Origin: an uncultured Clostridia bacterium
Lineage (GTDB): Bacteria; Bacillota; Clostridia; TANB77; CAG-508
Assembly: GCA_946415375.1 (NCBI GenBank)
Contig: CAMKSF010000003.1
Span: forward strand, 37,224 to 101,223
DNA: 64,000 bases
Direction: 5' to 3'
The notes beneath the pieces were generated by a model, which saw only the letters and a list, made by a program, of their open reading frames with translations, was not told the origin of the DNA and ran no database searches. The position numbers and the translations under genes were made by a program. Each line of letters starts with the position of its first letter. Within the stretch, counting starts at the first letter, position 1. This document shows, in pieces, positions 35,307-43,855 of the stretch.

Positions 35307-35406
35307 TAGGTACAGTTACTTTACTCTTTATATTTAAAAATACCAAAAATATGCATTTTACATATATTTTTTTTATAATCTTGATGTATTAATGTTAAAA
35401 TAAAAA

Positions 35407-35433
35407 ACGAGTACTTGGTTAGTAAGCACTCGT
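35407..35433 (-). terminator. Terminator with ACTAACC loop (unit 2)
   Basis: 10-base arms ACGAGTGCTT / AAGTACTCGT (one G-T pair) with minus-strand loop ACTAACC, followed by TTTTTTA. Confidence 0.85.
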
Positions 35434-35437
35434 ATTA

Positions 35438-35635
35438 TTAACTTCGGTGAATTTCAACTATTATTTTTCTCACCCTATAATTATTATTCGGCTTATTTTT
35501 TAAAGCCTCTTTTTTTGAATTATACCGTTTTGCATATAATACATTTGGTATAATTAGCTTTCCGCTTCCTAGATAATAATGCCCAGGAGCTCTTTTGTAT
35601 TCCAAAACAAAAAAAATAACTTTTCTTTTTTTCAT
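35438..35635 (-). CDS. Uncharacterised single-module small basic protein (unit 2)
   Basis: 65 residues, strongly basic: 'MKKRKVIFFVLEYKRAPGHY', then 'NVLYAKRYNSKKEALKNKPNNNYRVRKIIVEIHRS' split over residues ~30-65. The C-terminal part corresponds to each of the two modules of the 145-residue product of unit 1. TTGGAGG precedes the ATG. It is flanked by the same promoter-hairpin-terminator set as unit 1. Function unknown. Confidence 0.7.
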   Translation of the reverse strand: MKKRKVIFFVLEYKRAPGHYYLGSGKLIIPNVLYAKRYNSKKEALKNKPNNNYRVRKIIVEIHRS

Positions 35636-35659
35636 ACCAGTCCTCCAATTAGAGTTGAA

Positions 35660-35690
35660 TTGAAATATTACCTAACCTATAATATTTCAA
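35660..35690 (-). promoter_or_regulatory. Leader hairpin with invariant loop ATAGGTTAGGT (unit 2)
   Basis: On the minus strand, arms TTGAAATATT / AATATTTCAA around the loop ATAGGTTAGGT, 25 bases upstream of the start codon. The stem sequence differs from unit 1 while pairing and loop are kept. Confidence 0.65.
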
Positions 35691-35708
35691 GTTAATGTTC
35701 CAAAAAGC

Positions 35709-35737
35709 ATTATACCAAAAAAACACGCTTTGGTCAA
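35709..35737 (-). promoter_or_regulatory. Promoter of unit 2
   Basis: On the minus strand, TTGACC (35732-35737), a 17-base spacer ending TGG, and TATAAT (35709-35714). Confidence 0.85.
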
Positions 35738-35909
35738 CCTATTATAAATTAATAAGATATAATTTAAAATTCGTAAAATTTTAAATTGATTTTTTCAAAT
35801 AAAGTTCTTTATAGATTTAATGTTTTTTTCAATTCTAAAAATAATTGTATATTTTTGCAATTTTTTGTAATACTAAAAATATAAAACTTTCAAAAACAAG
35901 GAGGAAAAA

Positions 35910-36470
35910 ATGAAGGCAACAGGTGTTGTAAGAAGAATAGATGATTTAGGAAGAGTTGTTATTCCAAAGGAAATCCGAAAAACACTTAGAATAAAAGAAG
36001 GAGATCCATTAGAAATCTTTACTGAAAAAGATGGTGGAATTATTCTTCGTAAATATTCTCCAATTGGTGAACTTACTGAATTTGCAACAGGTTATGCAGA
36101 AACTCTATCTAAAACTACTGGACATATTGCTTTTATTACTGATAAAGATACTGTTATTGCAGTTTCTGGTGGTTCTAAAAAAGATTATTTAGAGCAAAAT
36201 GTTAGTGATGAATTAGAACAATTAATGGAGGATAAAGAAATATATACAAGCAAAGATAATAGTGATATAGCTATGCCTATTACTCAAATTGATAAAGAAA
36301 AAAAAGATAAACTATATAATTCTCAAGTTGTTTATCCTATTATTTCTAATGGAGATACCATAGGTACTGTTATATTACTCTCTAAACAATCTAATATAAA
36401 AATGAACGAAGTAGAAAAGAAGGTAGCACAATCAGCAGCTGCTTTTCTAGGAAGCCAAATGGAGATATAA
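35910..36470 (+). CDS. spoVT: Stage V sporulation transcription factor SpoVT
   Basis: 186 residues. An N-terminal AbrB swapped-hairpin DNA-binding domain ('MKATGVVRRIDDLGRVVIPK', 'RKTLRIKEGDPLEIF') is followed by a C-terminal GAF-like domain ('GHIAFITDKDTVIAVSGGSKKDYL' and 'VVYPIISNGDTIGTVILLS'). The length and two-domain layout distinguish SpoVT from AbrB. It modulates sigma-G dependent late sporulation genes in Bacillus. The AAGGAGG site is strong. A broken copy of its 5' end is at 35218-35306. Confidence 0.93.
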   Translation: MKATGVVRRIDDLGRVVIPKEIRKTLRIKEGDPLEIFTEKDGGIILRKYSPIGELTEFATGYAETLSKTTGHIAFITDKDTVIAVSGGSKKDYLEQNVSDELEQLMEDKEIYTSKDNSDIAMPITQIDKEKKDKLYNSQVVYPIISNGDTIGTVILLSKQSNIKMNEVEKKVAQSAAAFLGSQMEI

Positions 36471-36474
36471 AAAT

Positions 36475-36501
36475 AGAGGTGAAGGAAATTCCATCACCTC
36501 T
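36475..36501. terminator. Terminator of spoVT
   Basis: 8-base perfect arms AGAGGTGA / TCACCTCT right after the stop codon, followed by TTTAGTTT. Confidence 0.7.
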
Positions 36502-36522
36502 TTAGTTTACACATATAATTTT

Positions 36523-38805
36523 TTATGCTTCAAATATTTTTATTTTCTTCATAATTAATTTAGAAAAATCATCTTTATTGTTTTCTAAGTATTCAATATT
36601 AATTTTCTTCACTTCTACTGGCTTTAAATCTAATTCATTTACATCTACTAAAATTCTATTAGATTCTCTCATTCCAACTGGTAATGTCATATTTTTGTTA
36701 TTATATAAGACTATGTTGGAAAATGCTATAAAATTAATACCTTTCATAAGCTTAACTTTATATAGATATATATTCTTTTTATTACCGCCTTTTAGCATTG
36801 CTTGCATTAGTTCATTTTCCTCATTTAAAGAAAATGCCTCTAACCCATCAAATTCAATTTCTTTATCAGATGCTTTATATACATAAATGTCTTCATCTAG
36901 AATATTTTTCTTAATTGCCTTTTTTATATTTCTCGATATTTCACCAAGTTTTTCTTTTAAGTCTTGTCCTTTAGTTTCTTTGTTAATTTCTAGAATTTTT
37001 ATTTTATTTCTTGGAGTCTCTCTATGCGTTTTGTTTCCTAATGTTCTTTCTTTTCTTCCATCTGAGTCATCATTTCCAAAAATATCAAAGTCCAAACTTT
37101 CTTCTACTTCACTGCCTTTATCTCCTTTTTTTATTTCTTTTAACATATCTGTATATTCTTGTAATTCTACATATTTTTTATTATATATATCTTTAATTGC
37201 CTCAAGTAAATCTGTAGATGCAATAAAACTACCATCTAATTCCGAATCTGTAAATTTAAGTCTTTGATTTTTATCAACTTTTTCACCAAATGCTTCAAAA
37301 TCCTGTTCAAAATTAAATACTTTTTCTATCTTTGAAACACTAACTTCTTCTTCTTCTCCTTCTTCTAAAGCCGCTACCTCATCTTTATTTGAATACTTCC
37401 AAAACTCAAATATACTCTTTTTATGCTTATTAATTTCATTTATATACAAAGTTGCATTTTCTATCTTCTTTTTTAAATTTTTATTTTTTAGTTTTATTGC
37501 ATTAATATCTTGTACTAAGCTTTTCATACTATTTTCTTCTATTTCTAAGTCTTTAAAGCTCATTATAAGTTCATCTAATGTGTAATTTCTATTCTCTACT
37601 TTTCTCTCTTCTCTTGCAACTTTTTCAATTGTATCTTCTCTTTCTTCTGTTTTTTCTTTTTTATTTTTTGTTTTCTTTGCTTTTTTACCGGCACTGAAAA
37701 AATATTTAACCTTTCCAAAAAATGTTTTTTTACACTCTAAATAAGTTGAAATTGTTTTTTCTTTTTCCAAGTATTCTTTCTCTAGTTTTACTGATTCTTT
37801 TTTTAAAGTATTTAATTTTTGTTTTAATTCTTCTATCTCATTTTCAGTAATATCTTTTAGTTCTATAGAAGATTTGTATTGAGCCGCAACAAATTCCAAC
37901 AAATTATCATATTTTATTTGAGTGTCATTTAAATAGATTTCAAGTTCACCCTTTTCATTTATGTTAGTGGTAAAATTATAGTAATGTGGTAAACCAATTT
38001 GCAAAATAAATAAGGCTTTTAATAGTTTAAAAAATTTTGTTGCTTCTTTTGATGTTGTAAAATTCATTTTGTATAGAGTTCTAATTTTTCCATAAACTTT
38101 TGTCTCTCCGACAATTTGAAGAGTCATTTTTTGTTTTTTATCATATACTTCATAAATTGATGGATAATCCTTGGTGAATAACCATAAATAGTTTTCTAAG
38201 TCTTTTAAATCAGATACTTTTAAAAACTCTCCTGAATATTCTAAATAACTAATTGGCACAAAAATAGTTTCATTCTTTTTATTTTCTATTTTTTTCTTTA
38301 ATAAATAGAAAAACGTTGAATAATCAGAATCCTCTGTTGGAACTAACATAAAATATCTATTTGTATATTCAGAATAGTATATTTGCCATAAATAGTTTCC
38401 GTTATATTTAACCTTAAAAGGAATCTCTTCATCTAATCTGCTTTGTTCTTCTGCTATCCTTTCAACTTCACCTATTTCAACTTTCTTAAGCATCTTTAAA
38501 AAAGTCGCATATTTTACAGTATTCTCTTCACTTATCGAATCCAGATACATGTATAATGGACTTGCTTCTTCATATCTTTGATGCAAACTATCTAATCTAT
38601 GTGTTGGTGTTAATAAAATATCTATATCACTTACTTTTATATATTTATATTGCTTATATTGTTTTTCATCATATCCCTTTAATGCTTTGAAGTTTAAATT
38701 ATCAGTTGCAATAAGAGTTCTTGGTACCTTTTCAAAATTTAATCCTAAGTATTCTATCTTTTCTTCTATCGCAGAATCGAGTCTTTCTTTCTTCTTTCTT
38801 GGCAA
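36523..38805 (-). CDS. Large uncharacterised coiled-coil protein
   Basis: 760 residues starting at a TTG with AAAGGAAGG upstream. No signal peptide, membrane helix or catalytic motif is seen. The N-terminal ~280 residues look globular and rich in Tyr/Phe/Leu. A Lys/Glu coiled-coil region covers residues ~295-470. The C-terminal ~170 residues are again globular ('DIYVYKASDKEIEFDGLEAF', 'NIYLYKVKLMKGINFIAFSN', 'VGMRESNRILVDVNEL'). It lies downstream of the Tad-like operon but beyond its terminator, so functional linkage is only suggested by proximity. No family recognised. Confidence 0.72.
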   Translation of the reverse strand: MPRKKKERLDSAIEEKIEYLGLNFEKVPRTLIATDNLNFKALKGYDEKQYKQYKYIKVSDIDILLTPTHRLDSLHQRYEEASPLYMYLDSISEENTVKYATFLKMLKKVEIGEVERIAEEQSRLDEEIPFKVKYNGNYLWQIYYSEYTNRYFMLVPTEDSDYSTFFYLLKKKIENKKNETIFVPISYLEYSGEFLKVSDLKDLENYLWLFTKDYPSIYEVYDKKQKMTLQIVGETKVYGKIRTLYKMNFTTSKEATKFFKLLKALFILQIGLPHYYNFTTNINEKGELEIYLNDTQIKYDNLLEFVAAQYKSSIELKDITENEIEELKQKLNTLKKESVKLEKEYLEKEKTISTYLECKKTFFGKVKYFFSAGKKAKKTKNKKEKTEEREDTIEKVAREERKVENRNYTLDELIMSFKDLEIEENSMKSLVQDINAIKLKNKNLKKKIENATLYINEINKHKKSIFEFWKYSNKDEVAALEEGEEEEVSVSKIEKVFNFEQDFEAFGEKVDKNQRLKFTDSELDGSFIASTDLLEAIKDIYNKKYVELQEYTDMLKEIKKGDKGSEVEESLDFDIFGNDDSDGRKERTLGNKTHRETPRNKIKILEINKETKGQDLKEKLGEISRNIKKAIKKNILDEDIYVYKASDKEIEFDGLEAFSLNEENELMQAMLKGGNKKNIYLYKVKLMKGINFIAFSNIVLYNNKNMTLPVGMRESNRILVDVNELDLKPVEVKKINIEYLENNKDDFSKLIMKKIKIFEA

Positions 38806-38939
38806 CTTATTTCCTTCCTTTCTGATAATTAAGGGACTAGTTTTTCATCCTAGTTCATTTCTAATTTTATGTACACAATATATCACAAATTTTTTTAGTT
38901 GTCTATATATTTTGTAAATTTTATGCTTAAAGAAAAAAC

Positions 38940-38963
38940 GAAGTGAACTTAATAGTTCACTTC
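38940..38963. terminator. Terminator at the end of the Tad-like operon
   Basis: Perfect 10-base arms GAAGTGAACT / AGTTCACTTC with a 4-base loop and a GTTTTTTC tract on the minus strand, 8 bases past the stop codon at 38971. Confidence 0.85.
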
Positions 38964-38970
38964 AAAGTCT

Positions 38971-40665
38971 TTACTCTTTTAATATATCATTTATAGTGTA
39001 TTTATATGCTCCATATCTTTCTCTTCCAAGAGCTGTAAAGTATACTCTTTTCAATCTACTACTTACATCATTACCCTCAACATATCTATACATGTCTGTT
39101 TTCTCAATACTGTTTATATTTGAGCTTCCAACTAATCCAGAGTAGCTTTGTAAAAATAGCTCTTTTTTATTATTTTTTATAAAAGTTACTGGATTATAGT
39201 ATGCATTATCTTTGTCTATTCTTCTCTCAAAATTAATCTTTAAAATTCCTGGCTCATATCCAATCTCACTTTTATCCAAGATACTATTGCCATCTTTTAT
39301 CGTTTCATCATTTACTCTAGTATACGTATTATCTTTTTTCAATATAAATAAATCATTTTCATCAACAAATTCTTTTGTAAAATTATTTGCAATTACTGAA
39401 TAATTGTTATATGTATTATCTCCTACTATTATTCCTTGCAAGAAAGTAGCTATACATACGTTATTCTCCAATAATTCCCAGTCTGTCTCTGATATTTTAG
39501 GCATTAAAAATTCAACCCCTGAATTTGAATAATTCTTAAATCCTGTAATTGCTTTTGATAAACTTGTTGTTATAATTGCTCTTATAACATCTGCTCTATG
39601 TCTATTAAAGTTTGAATTTGAATATTGAAAGTTCCCACTAAATATATCATTTATTTCAACAAAATCATATTCTTCATAATCATTTGATTTTATAATATTT
39701 GTTGTTGACAAATTGTTTAATTTGCTTTTTACCCAATTTGTAAATTCATATGAGTTTTTATAATATAAGTAGGCAGTATTGTTGTGGAATATAGCATTAT
39801 AGTATTTATCAAAATCTTCTAAATTATTTTCCCTAGATTCTACCTGTCTATGTTTTTCTTTATGTTCATCAATGTAAAAAATATAATCACCATTATTAGA
39901 GCTATTAAATGATGAAAGATCTCCACTTGTATTATTTCCCTCATAGTAATACTTTGTTCCATCCATTGTAACATAATAATACATTTTATCGCCTAAAAAT
40001 TCACTTAGAATTTCTTCATCGCTTTCCTTAAAATCTATTCCATTATATGTATATGTCTTTCCTTCATCTCTTCTTTCTATTCCGTCCATTAAATATCCAT
40101 ATTTAGATTCATGCTTGTTATTATTTTTATCAAATATATCAACATATATATAATTATCTAAACTATATGTTATTACATATTCAATGTTACTATTCTCTTT
40201 TTTATATCTACAGCTATATGAAATAAATGGTTTTAAACCATCAATAAAATTTCCATTTTTATACTTTTCATCTACTTCATCGGTATTTTCAACTCCAGTA
40301 AGAGTGTTTTTAAACGGTGCATATATATAGTAACCATCATACATAGTAAATGCAATCGCTGGTATATATTCTTTCATGACAATTGCTAAATTACCATCTT
40401 TTTGAAAAGATGTTAATAATGAATTAAATAATGTATTAACTGATGCCTCTATAAAATTAACTCTTGATTCAGGAGTATAGTACATTGAGTTTATTGTATT
40501 AATTTGAAATGCCTTTATTGAGTCTTGTGTTGATTCAAATAGTCTTCTATCAAATGTAGTCTCAGTTTTTACTATATATACTTGAGTGTTTATATATTCA
40601 GTAATTACTATTACTACAGGCATCGTTATTATTATAAAAATTACAGCTAAGTATTGTATTTTCAT
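38971..40665 (-). CDS. TadG-like large membrane-anchored protein of the Tad-like operon
   Basis: 564 residues with one N-terminal membrane helix (LAVIFIIITMPVVIVITEYI) and a long extracytoplasmic part rich in Tyr/Asn/Asp. Examples are 'SVNTLFNSLLTSFQKDGN', 'IPAIAFTMYDGYYIYAPF', 'AIFHNNTAYLYYKNSYEF' and a C-terminal 'VYFTALGRERYGAYKYTI'. The anchor plus large outer domain is like TadG or a large minor pilin that would sit at a fibre tip or base. It is last in the operon and separated from the preceding gene by a terminator-like hairpin, so its expression may be reduced. No sequence family recognised. Confidence 0.72.
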   Translation of the reverse strand: MKIQYLAVIFIIITMPVVIVITEYINTQVYIVKTETTFDRRLFESTQDSIKAFQINTINSMYYTPESRVNFIEASVNTLFNSLLTSFQKDGNLAIVMKEYIPAIAFTMYDGYYIYAPFKNTLTGVENTDEVDEKYKNGNFIDGLKPFISYSCRYKKENSNIEYVITYSLDNYIYVDIFDKNNNKHESKYGYLMDGIERRDEGKTYTYNGIDFKESDEEILSEFLGDKMYYYVTMDGTKYYYEGNNTSGDLSSFNSSNNGDYIFYIDEHKEKHRQVESRENNLEDFDKYYNAIFHNNTAYLYYKNSYEFTNWVKSKLNNLSTTNIIKSNDYEEYDFVEINDIFSGNFQYSNSNFNRHRADVIRAIITTSLSKAITGFKNYSNSGVEFLMPKISETDWELLENNVCIATFLQGIIVGDNTYNNYSVIANNFTKEFVDENDLFILKKDNTYTRVNDETIKDGNSILDKSEIGYEPGILKINFERRIDKDNAYYNPVTFIKNNKKELFLQSYSGLVGSSNINSIEKTDMYRYVEGNDVSSRLKRVYFTALGRERYGAYKYTINDILKE

Positions 40666-40737
40666 TTTTTATCCTCCAGCTTTTTTCTTCATTTGAACTT
40701 TTTTAAATACATAACATTAAATTCATGTATTTAAAAA

Positions 40738-40763
40738 AGCTTGTAATAAGAAACTTACAAGCT
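40738..40763 (-). terminator. Internal terminator/attenuator before the TadG-like gene
   Basis: 9-base perfect arms AGCTTGTAA / TTACAAGCT with TTTTTTAAA following on the minus strand, located between 40772 and the start at 40665. A second inverted repeat (TTTTTTAAATACAT with its complement, about 40709-40737) adjoins it. Confidence 0.75.
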
Positions 40764-40771
40764 ATTTTACA

Positions 40772-41287
40772 TTATTGTCCATTTGTTGTTACCATTTTAG
40801 TAGCTGTCGCTGTAACAGTTGAAGAATTGTTTCCAGTTACTTTATATAAAAAGTTTCTTAGTTGTGTTCCTATTGTTTCATTTTTATTCTTTACACTAAT
40901 AGTAACTATATCTCCCTCTTTTAAAACAAGAGTGCCTTTATTTAGTGCATCTAATACTTGTGTAGTATACATTGTTAAATATACATTATCACCTATGGTT
41001 TTAACAGCACTAGTTTCTTTCTTTGAAGGATTCTCATCAAGAACTTGTACAGTTATATCAACATCATACGCATTTCCTGTTGATGCTATACTTTCTATAT
41101 AATTATCATATGCATCTTTTGTTGTCATTCCAGTAGTTGCTATTGTTTCAACATATGTTTCAGTTTCGCTACGTATAGTTAGTGTTACAATATCATCTTT
41201 TCTGTCTGCCATTGTCATTAGTGGAAAGACAAACATAAGTATTGCAGCTAAAAAAATTGCTACAACAGTCATTGCTGAATCTCCCAT
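40772..41287 (-). CDS. Small pilin-like/TadE-like protein
   Basis: 171 residues. The N-terminal membrane helix 'MTVVAIFLAAILMFVFPLMT' is followed by an outer domain, 'VTLTIRSETETYVETIATTGMTTKDAYDNYIESI...YDVDITVQVLDENPSKK'. The final ~60 residues are Thr/Ser-rich ('NNSSTVTATATKM'). The phrase 'T..G.TT..AYDNYI..IASTGNAYDVDITV' looks like archaeal-type or F0-F1-like TadE proteins and related Firmicutes proteins, but I cannot assign a family. It lies inside the operon with the Met-Glu-Asn-Ala pilin-like genes. Confidence 0.7.
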   Translation of the reverse strand: MGDSAMTVVAIFLAAILMFVFPLMTMADRKDDIVTLTIRSETETYVETIATTGMTTKDAYDNYIESIASTGNAYDVDITVQVLDENPSKKETSAVKTIGDNVYLTMYTTQVLDALNKGTLVLKEGDIVTISVKNKNETIGTQLRNFLYKVTGNNSSTVTATATKMVTTNGQ

Positions 41288-41323
41288 TTTTATTCCTCCT
41301 TAAATATAATCTTTATGTCTTCC

Positions 41324-41881
41324 TTAGTTTTCTATTTCTCTATATGTCAAAATTCTATAAGTAGATTTATTAGCATCCGAAACACCCTCTATTGTTTTAT
41401 TTTGATATACACCAATATATTCTGTAAATTTTGCATTCTTTAAACTGTCATATATAGCATATAAAACCTTTGTTAAATTTTCATCATTAACAAATCTATT
41501 TCTTACGCCAGCAAGAGACAGTTTTATAGAATTAATATTATCATCCACCTTGACTCTTAAAGCATCATAGTTTCCTTCTAGTCCAGAAATAGATGTCTTT
41601 GGTTCTATATATATCGTATAATCCTCTTTTGTCATTCTTCGTATTGATGTTAATACAGTTTCAATTCCAACTGTTCGAATCGCATATCTGTCATCATTAT
41701 CGCTTTTTAAATAATTAATATAGCCATTTTCATCACTTGTCATCATTAACTGATTTTTTTGATCTATAAAATCTTGTGTTTCTTTTTTTATAGAGTTTAA
41801 TGATGATATAGTTATAGCTAAAGCTATAAGCAACATTAATACAGAACCAGCCATAATTATTGCATCATTTGCATTCTCCAT
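41324..41881 (-). CDS. Pilin-like MENA-type protein 5
   Basis: 185 residues. It starts MENANDAIIMAGSVLMLLIA followed by 'LAITISSLNSI', that is, the same MENA start and helix as four other genes here. The outer part has 'QDFIDQKNQLMM' and 'YINYLKSDNDDRYAIRTVGIETVLTSIRRM'. It is the most divergent of the MENA set and lacks the clear FN..Y..G..V..L motif. Good ribosome binding site (GGAGG). Confidence 0.75.
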   Translation of the reverse strand: MENANDAIIMAGSVLMLLIALAITISSLNSIKKETQDFIDQKNQLMMTSDENGYINYLKSDNDDRYAIRTVGIETVLTSIRRMTKEDYTIYIEPKTSISGLEGNYDALRVKVDDNINSIKLSLAGVRNRFVNDENLTKVLYAIYDSLKNAKFTEYIGVYQNKTIEGVSDANKSTYRILTYREIEN

Positions 41882-41905
41882 AACTATATCATACCTCCTT
41901 TGTTT

Positions 41906-42298
41906 TTATTCTGGTGTTGCAAGGACTGGACCAACTGTTATCTTAGTGATAAGTCCATTTTCATCATAGTCTCCCTTTACAATATAGAATTTGCCTGTTT
42001 CAACTTTTTCTATTTCATCACTTTTACCATTAACGGTAATTGTAGCTCCAAGTTCACCTTCTTTTGCATTAACTGTTCTTACATATTGTATTAATGCATT
42101 AACTTGTGAACCACTTACATTATCACCTGTATATGGTATAATTTTAGAATTGAATGCAGTTATCTGTTGCTTATCTAAAGTTGCTTCCCTTTTAACAGTT
42201 TCAGACATATTTCTAAATATTAACACACCTAGTGAGATAATTATAATAGCAATTAGTATTGCTCCTGCCATTATCAAGGCTTTTGACGCATTCTCCAT
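41906..42298 (-). CDS. Pilin-like MENA-type protein 4
   Basis: 130 residues, beginning MENASKALIMAGAILIAIII and continuing 'SLGVLIF'. After the helix comes the shared motif 'ITAFNSKIIPYTGDNVSGSQ' then 'VNALIQYVRTVN', i.e. F/Y-N..(F/I)..Y.G..V.G..V..LI. A beta-rich C-terminal region follows ('ATITVNGKSDEIEKV', 'FYIVKGDYDENGLITKITV'). A major-pilin role is plausible for this and protein 3, which are the smallest and most alike. Confidence 0.78.
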   Translation of the reverse strand: MENASKALIMAGAILIAIIIISLGVLIFRNMSETVKREATLDKQQITAFNSKIIPYTGDNVSGSQVNALIQYVRTVNAKEGELGATITVNGKSDEIEKVETGKFYIVKGDYDENGLITKITVGPVLATPE

Positions 42299-42348
42299 CT
42301 TTTACCCTCACTTTATAATAATCTAAGTACTTGTCTTTTTGTTTAACC

Positions 42349-42804
42349 CTATGGATTTGTTGGTGTTTCTGGCGTTGTTGATGCATTATTAGATGTTATA
42401 GTAATTTCACTTACCAAACCATTTGAATAATTTGCTATTGATATTGTATAGCTACCTGCATTACTTAGTGGTGGAACAGTAGTTTTTACTGCAGTAGATG
42501 TTGAACTTCCAACTATATCTACTCCTGCTCCTGAAACTTTTACATATCTTTCACTACCATTAGATGATTCAACTGCATTATTTGAAATTGCAGCTGAACA
42601 TAGTGATCTTACATCACTTGCACTTTTTTTGTCACCACAATAAGCATCCCATGTTGAGTTAAATGCCTCTATTTCTTGTTTACTAAGACTAGTATTTCCA
42701 ACTGTACTCCTTGCATTATTTACTACCATTATTCCTAATGATATAATTATGATTGCTAATAATATAGCTCCTGCTATAATTAAAGCTTTTGATGCGTTTT
42801 CCAT
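42349..42804 (-). CDS. Pilin-like MENA-type protein 3
   Basis: 151 residues, beginning MENASKALIIAGAILLAIII and continuing 'SLGIMVVNNARS'. The conserved motif reads 'IEAFNSTWDAYCGDKKSASD' then 'VRSLCSAAISNN'. Two Cys residues (about positions 55 and 69) are unusual in the set and could form a disulphide outside the cell. The tail is Ser/Thr/Asn/Pro-rich. The N-terminal 26 residues are almost identical to protein 4, pointing to gene duplication. Confidence 0.78.
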   Translation of the reverse strand: MENASKALIIAGAILLAIIIISLGIMVVNNARSTVGNTSLSKQEIEAFNSTWDAYCGDKKSASDVRSLCSAAISNNAVESSNGSERYVKVSGAGVDIVGSSTSTAVKTTVPPLSNAGSYTISIANYSNGLVSEITITSNNASTTPETPTNP

Positions 42805-42901
42805 AAAATTTCCTCCTTTGATTTCTTAAAAATTATTTATTTTTTATTTTAATTTTGCAATACATATATATGGAATTATATATATTACTAAAAGTTATAA
42901 A

Positions 42902-43339
42902 CTAATTTAATATTTGTTCAAACAAAATATATTTTATTTTTTTGTTTTCATTATACTCTACTTTTGTAGCTTTGAATTTAATTTGTCCATAGTATTTTAC
43001 AAATTGATCTATTCCTCCATTATATAATGCTTCCATTGTATATACTAATTCCTCTTTAAATTCTGTTATTTTTATTTCTATATTTATTGAGTTTTGATTA
43101 TTTTGTATGTATTTTCCATTTTCATCTTTTTTTATTCTTTCAAATTCATTATCATCAACTGCTTGATTTATAATTGAAGCAACATCTGTACCTAATATTT
43201 CATTGTTTATATATTTTTCATATTTTGTGTTGTATTCTTTTATATTAGTTAGATATTCCTTCCCCTTATATAATCTTGTTGTAATTATTACACATATGAT
43301 AATCAAAATGCTAAGAATATAAATTAAAGTCTTTTTCAT
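42902..43339 (-). CDS. Pilin-like protein related to the MENA set but with a different start
   Basis: 145 residues starting 'MKKTLIYILSILIIICVIIT' (membrane helix) rather than MENA. The following motif 'YNTKYEKYINNEILGTDVAS' then 'IINQAVDDN' matches the FN..Y..Y....G.DV..LI pattern of the set. The C-terminus 'FVKYYGQIKFKATKVEYNENKKIKYILFEQ' resembles the end of the 296-residue protein at 43856. Gaps of 59 and 97 bases on its two sides are the largest inside the operon apart from the one with the hairpin. Confidence 0.72.
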   Translation of the reverse strand: MKKTLIYILSILIIICVIITTRLYKGKEYLTNIKEYNTKYEKYINNEILGTDVASIINQAVDDNEFERIKKDENGKYIQNNQNSINIEIKITEFKEELVYTMEALYNGGIDQFVKYYGQIKFKATKVEYNENKKIKYILFEQILN

Positions 43340-43398
43340 ATAATCCTCTTATAATAATTCTATTATAATATATCATTAAGTAAGAAAAATGTCAATAT

Positions 43399-43836
43399 TT
43401 ATGTTGTTTTTTCAGTAATTGTTATTGTACCAACATAACCTGAATCCCCAGCATATTCCACAGTACACTTATACTCTATTTTATTATTTTCATCACTTGC
43501 TAATAACTTTTGAGAGAGAAATTCTCCCGTATCAAAAAGTATTAAATCTAGTGGCTCTCCACCAAACGAAACATTTATAGTTACAGGAGCTCTTTGTTTT
43601 TCATTCGCATCCTTTACAAGATTAATTAATGTAACAACATCCTGAATTCTTAAATTTTCGCTTTCATAATTGAAAAATTTTTGGTTATACTCAAATCTTT
43701 CTGAATCACTCATTTCTTTATAAAATGACGATGATTGAGTTGCCATTCTTTTAAATATAAACATCGCAAGTGTTAGTACTAAAACAAGTAAAAGTCCTCC
43801 TCCTGCTATTATTAATGCCTTTGCCGCATTTTCCAT
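43399..43836 (-). CDS. Pilin-like MENA-type protein 2
   Basis: 145 residues, beginning MENAAKALIIAGGGLLLVLV and continuing 'LTLAMFIFKRM'. The shared motif is 'RFEYNQKFFNYESENLRIQD' then 'VVTLINLVKDANE', followed by a beta-rich part ('VTINVSFGGEPLDLILFDTG', 'YKCTVEYAGDSGYVGTITI'). It has the same architecture as proteins 3 and 4. Confidence 0.78.
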   Translation of the reverse strand: MENAAKALIIAGGGLLLVLVLTLAMFIFKRMATQSSSFYKEMSDSERFEYNQKFFNYESENLRIQDVVTLINLVKDANEKQRAPVTINVSFGGEPLDLILFDTGEFLSQKLLASDENNKIEYKCTVEYAGDSGYVGTITITEKTT

Positions 43837-43855
43837 GGTCTTGTTCCTTTCTTTG

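Noticed and set aside
35255..35335. Short TTG-started frame in the spoVT fragment
   Set aside because: It has a ribosome binding site inherited from the duplicated leader, but reads the AbrB codons out of frame and gives an unrelated ~25-residue peptide.
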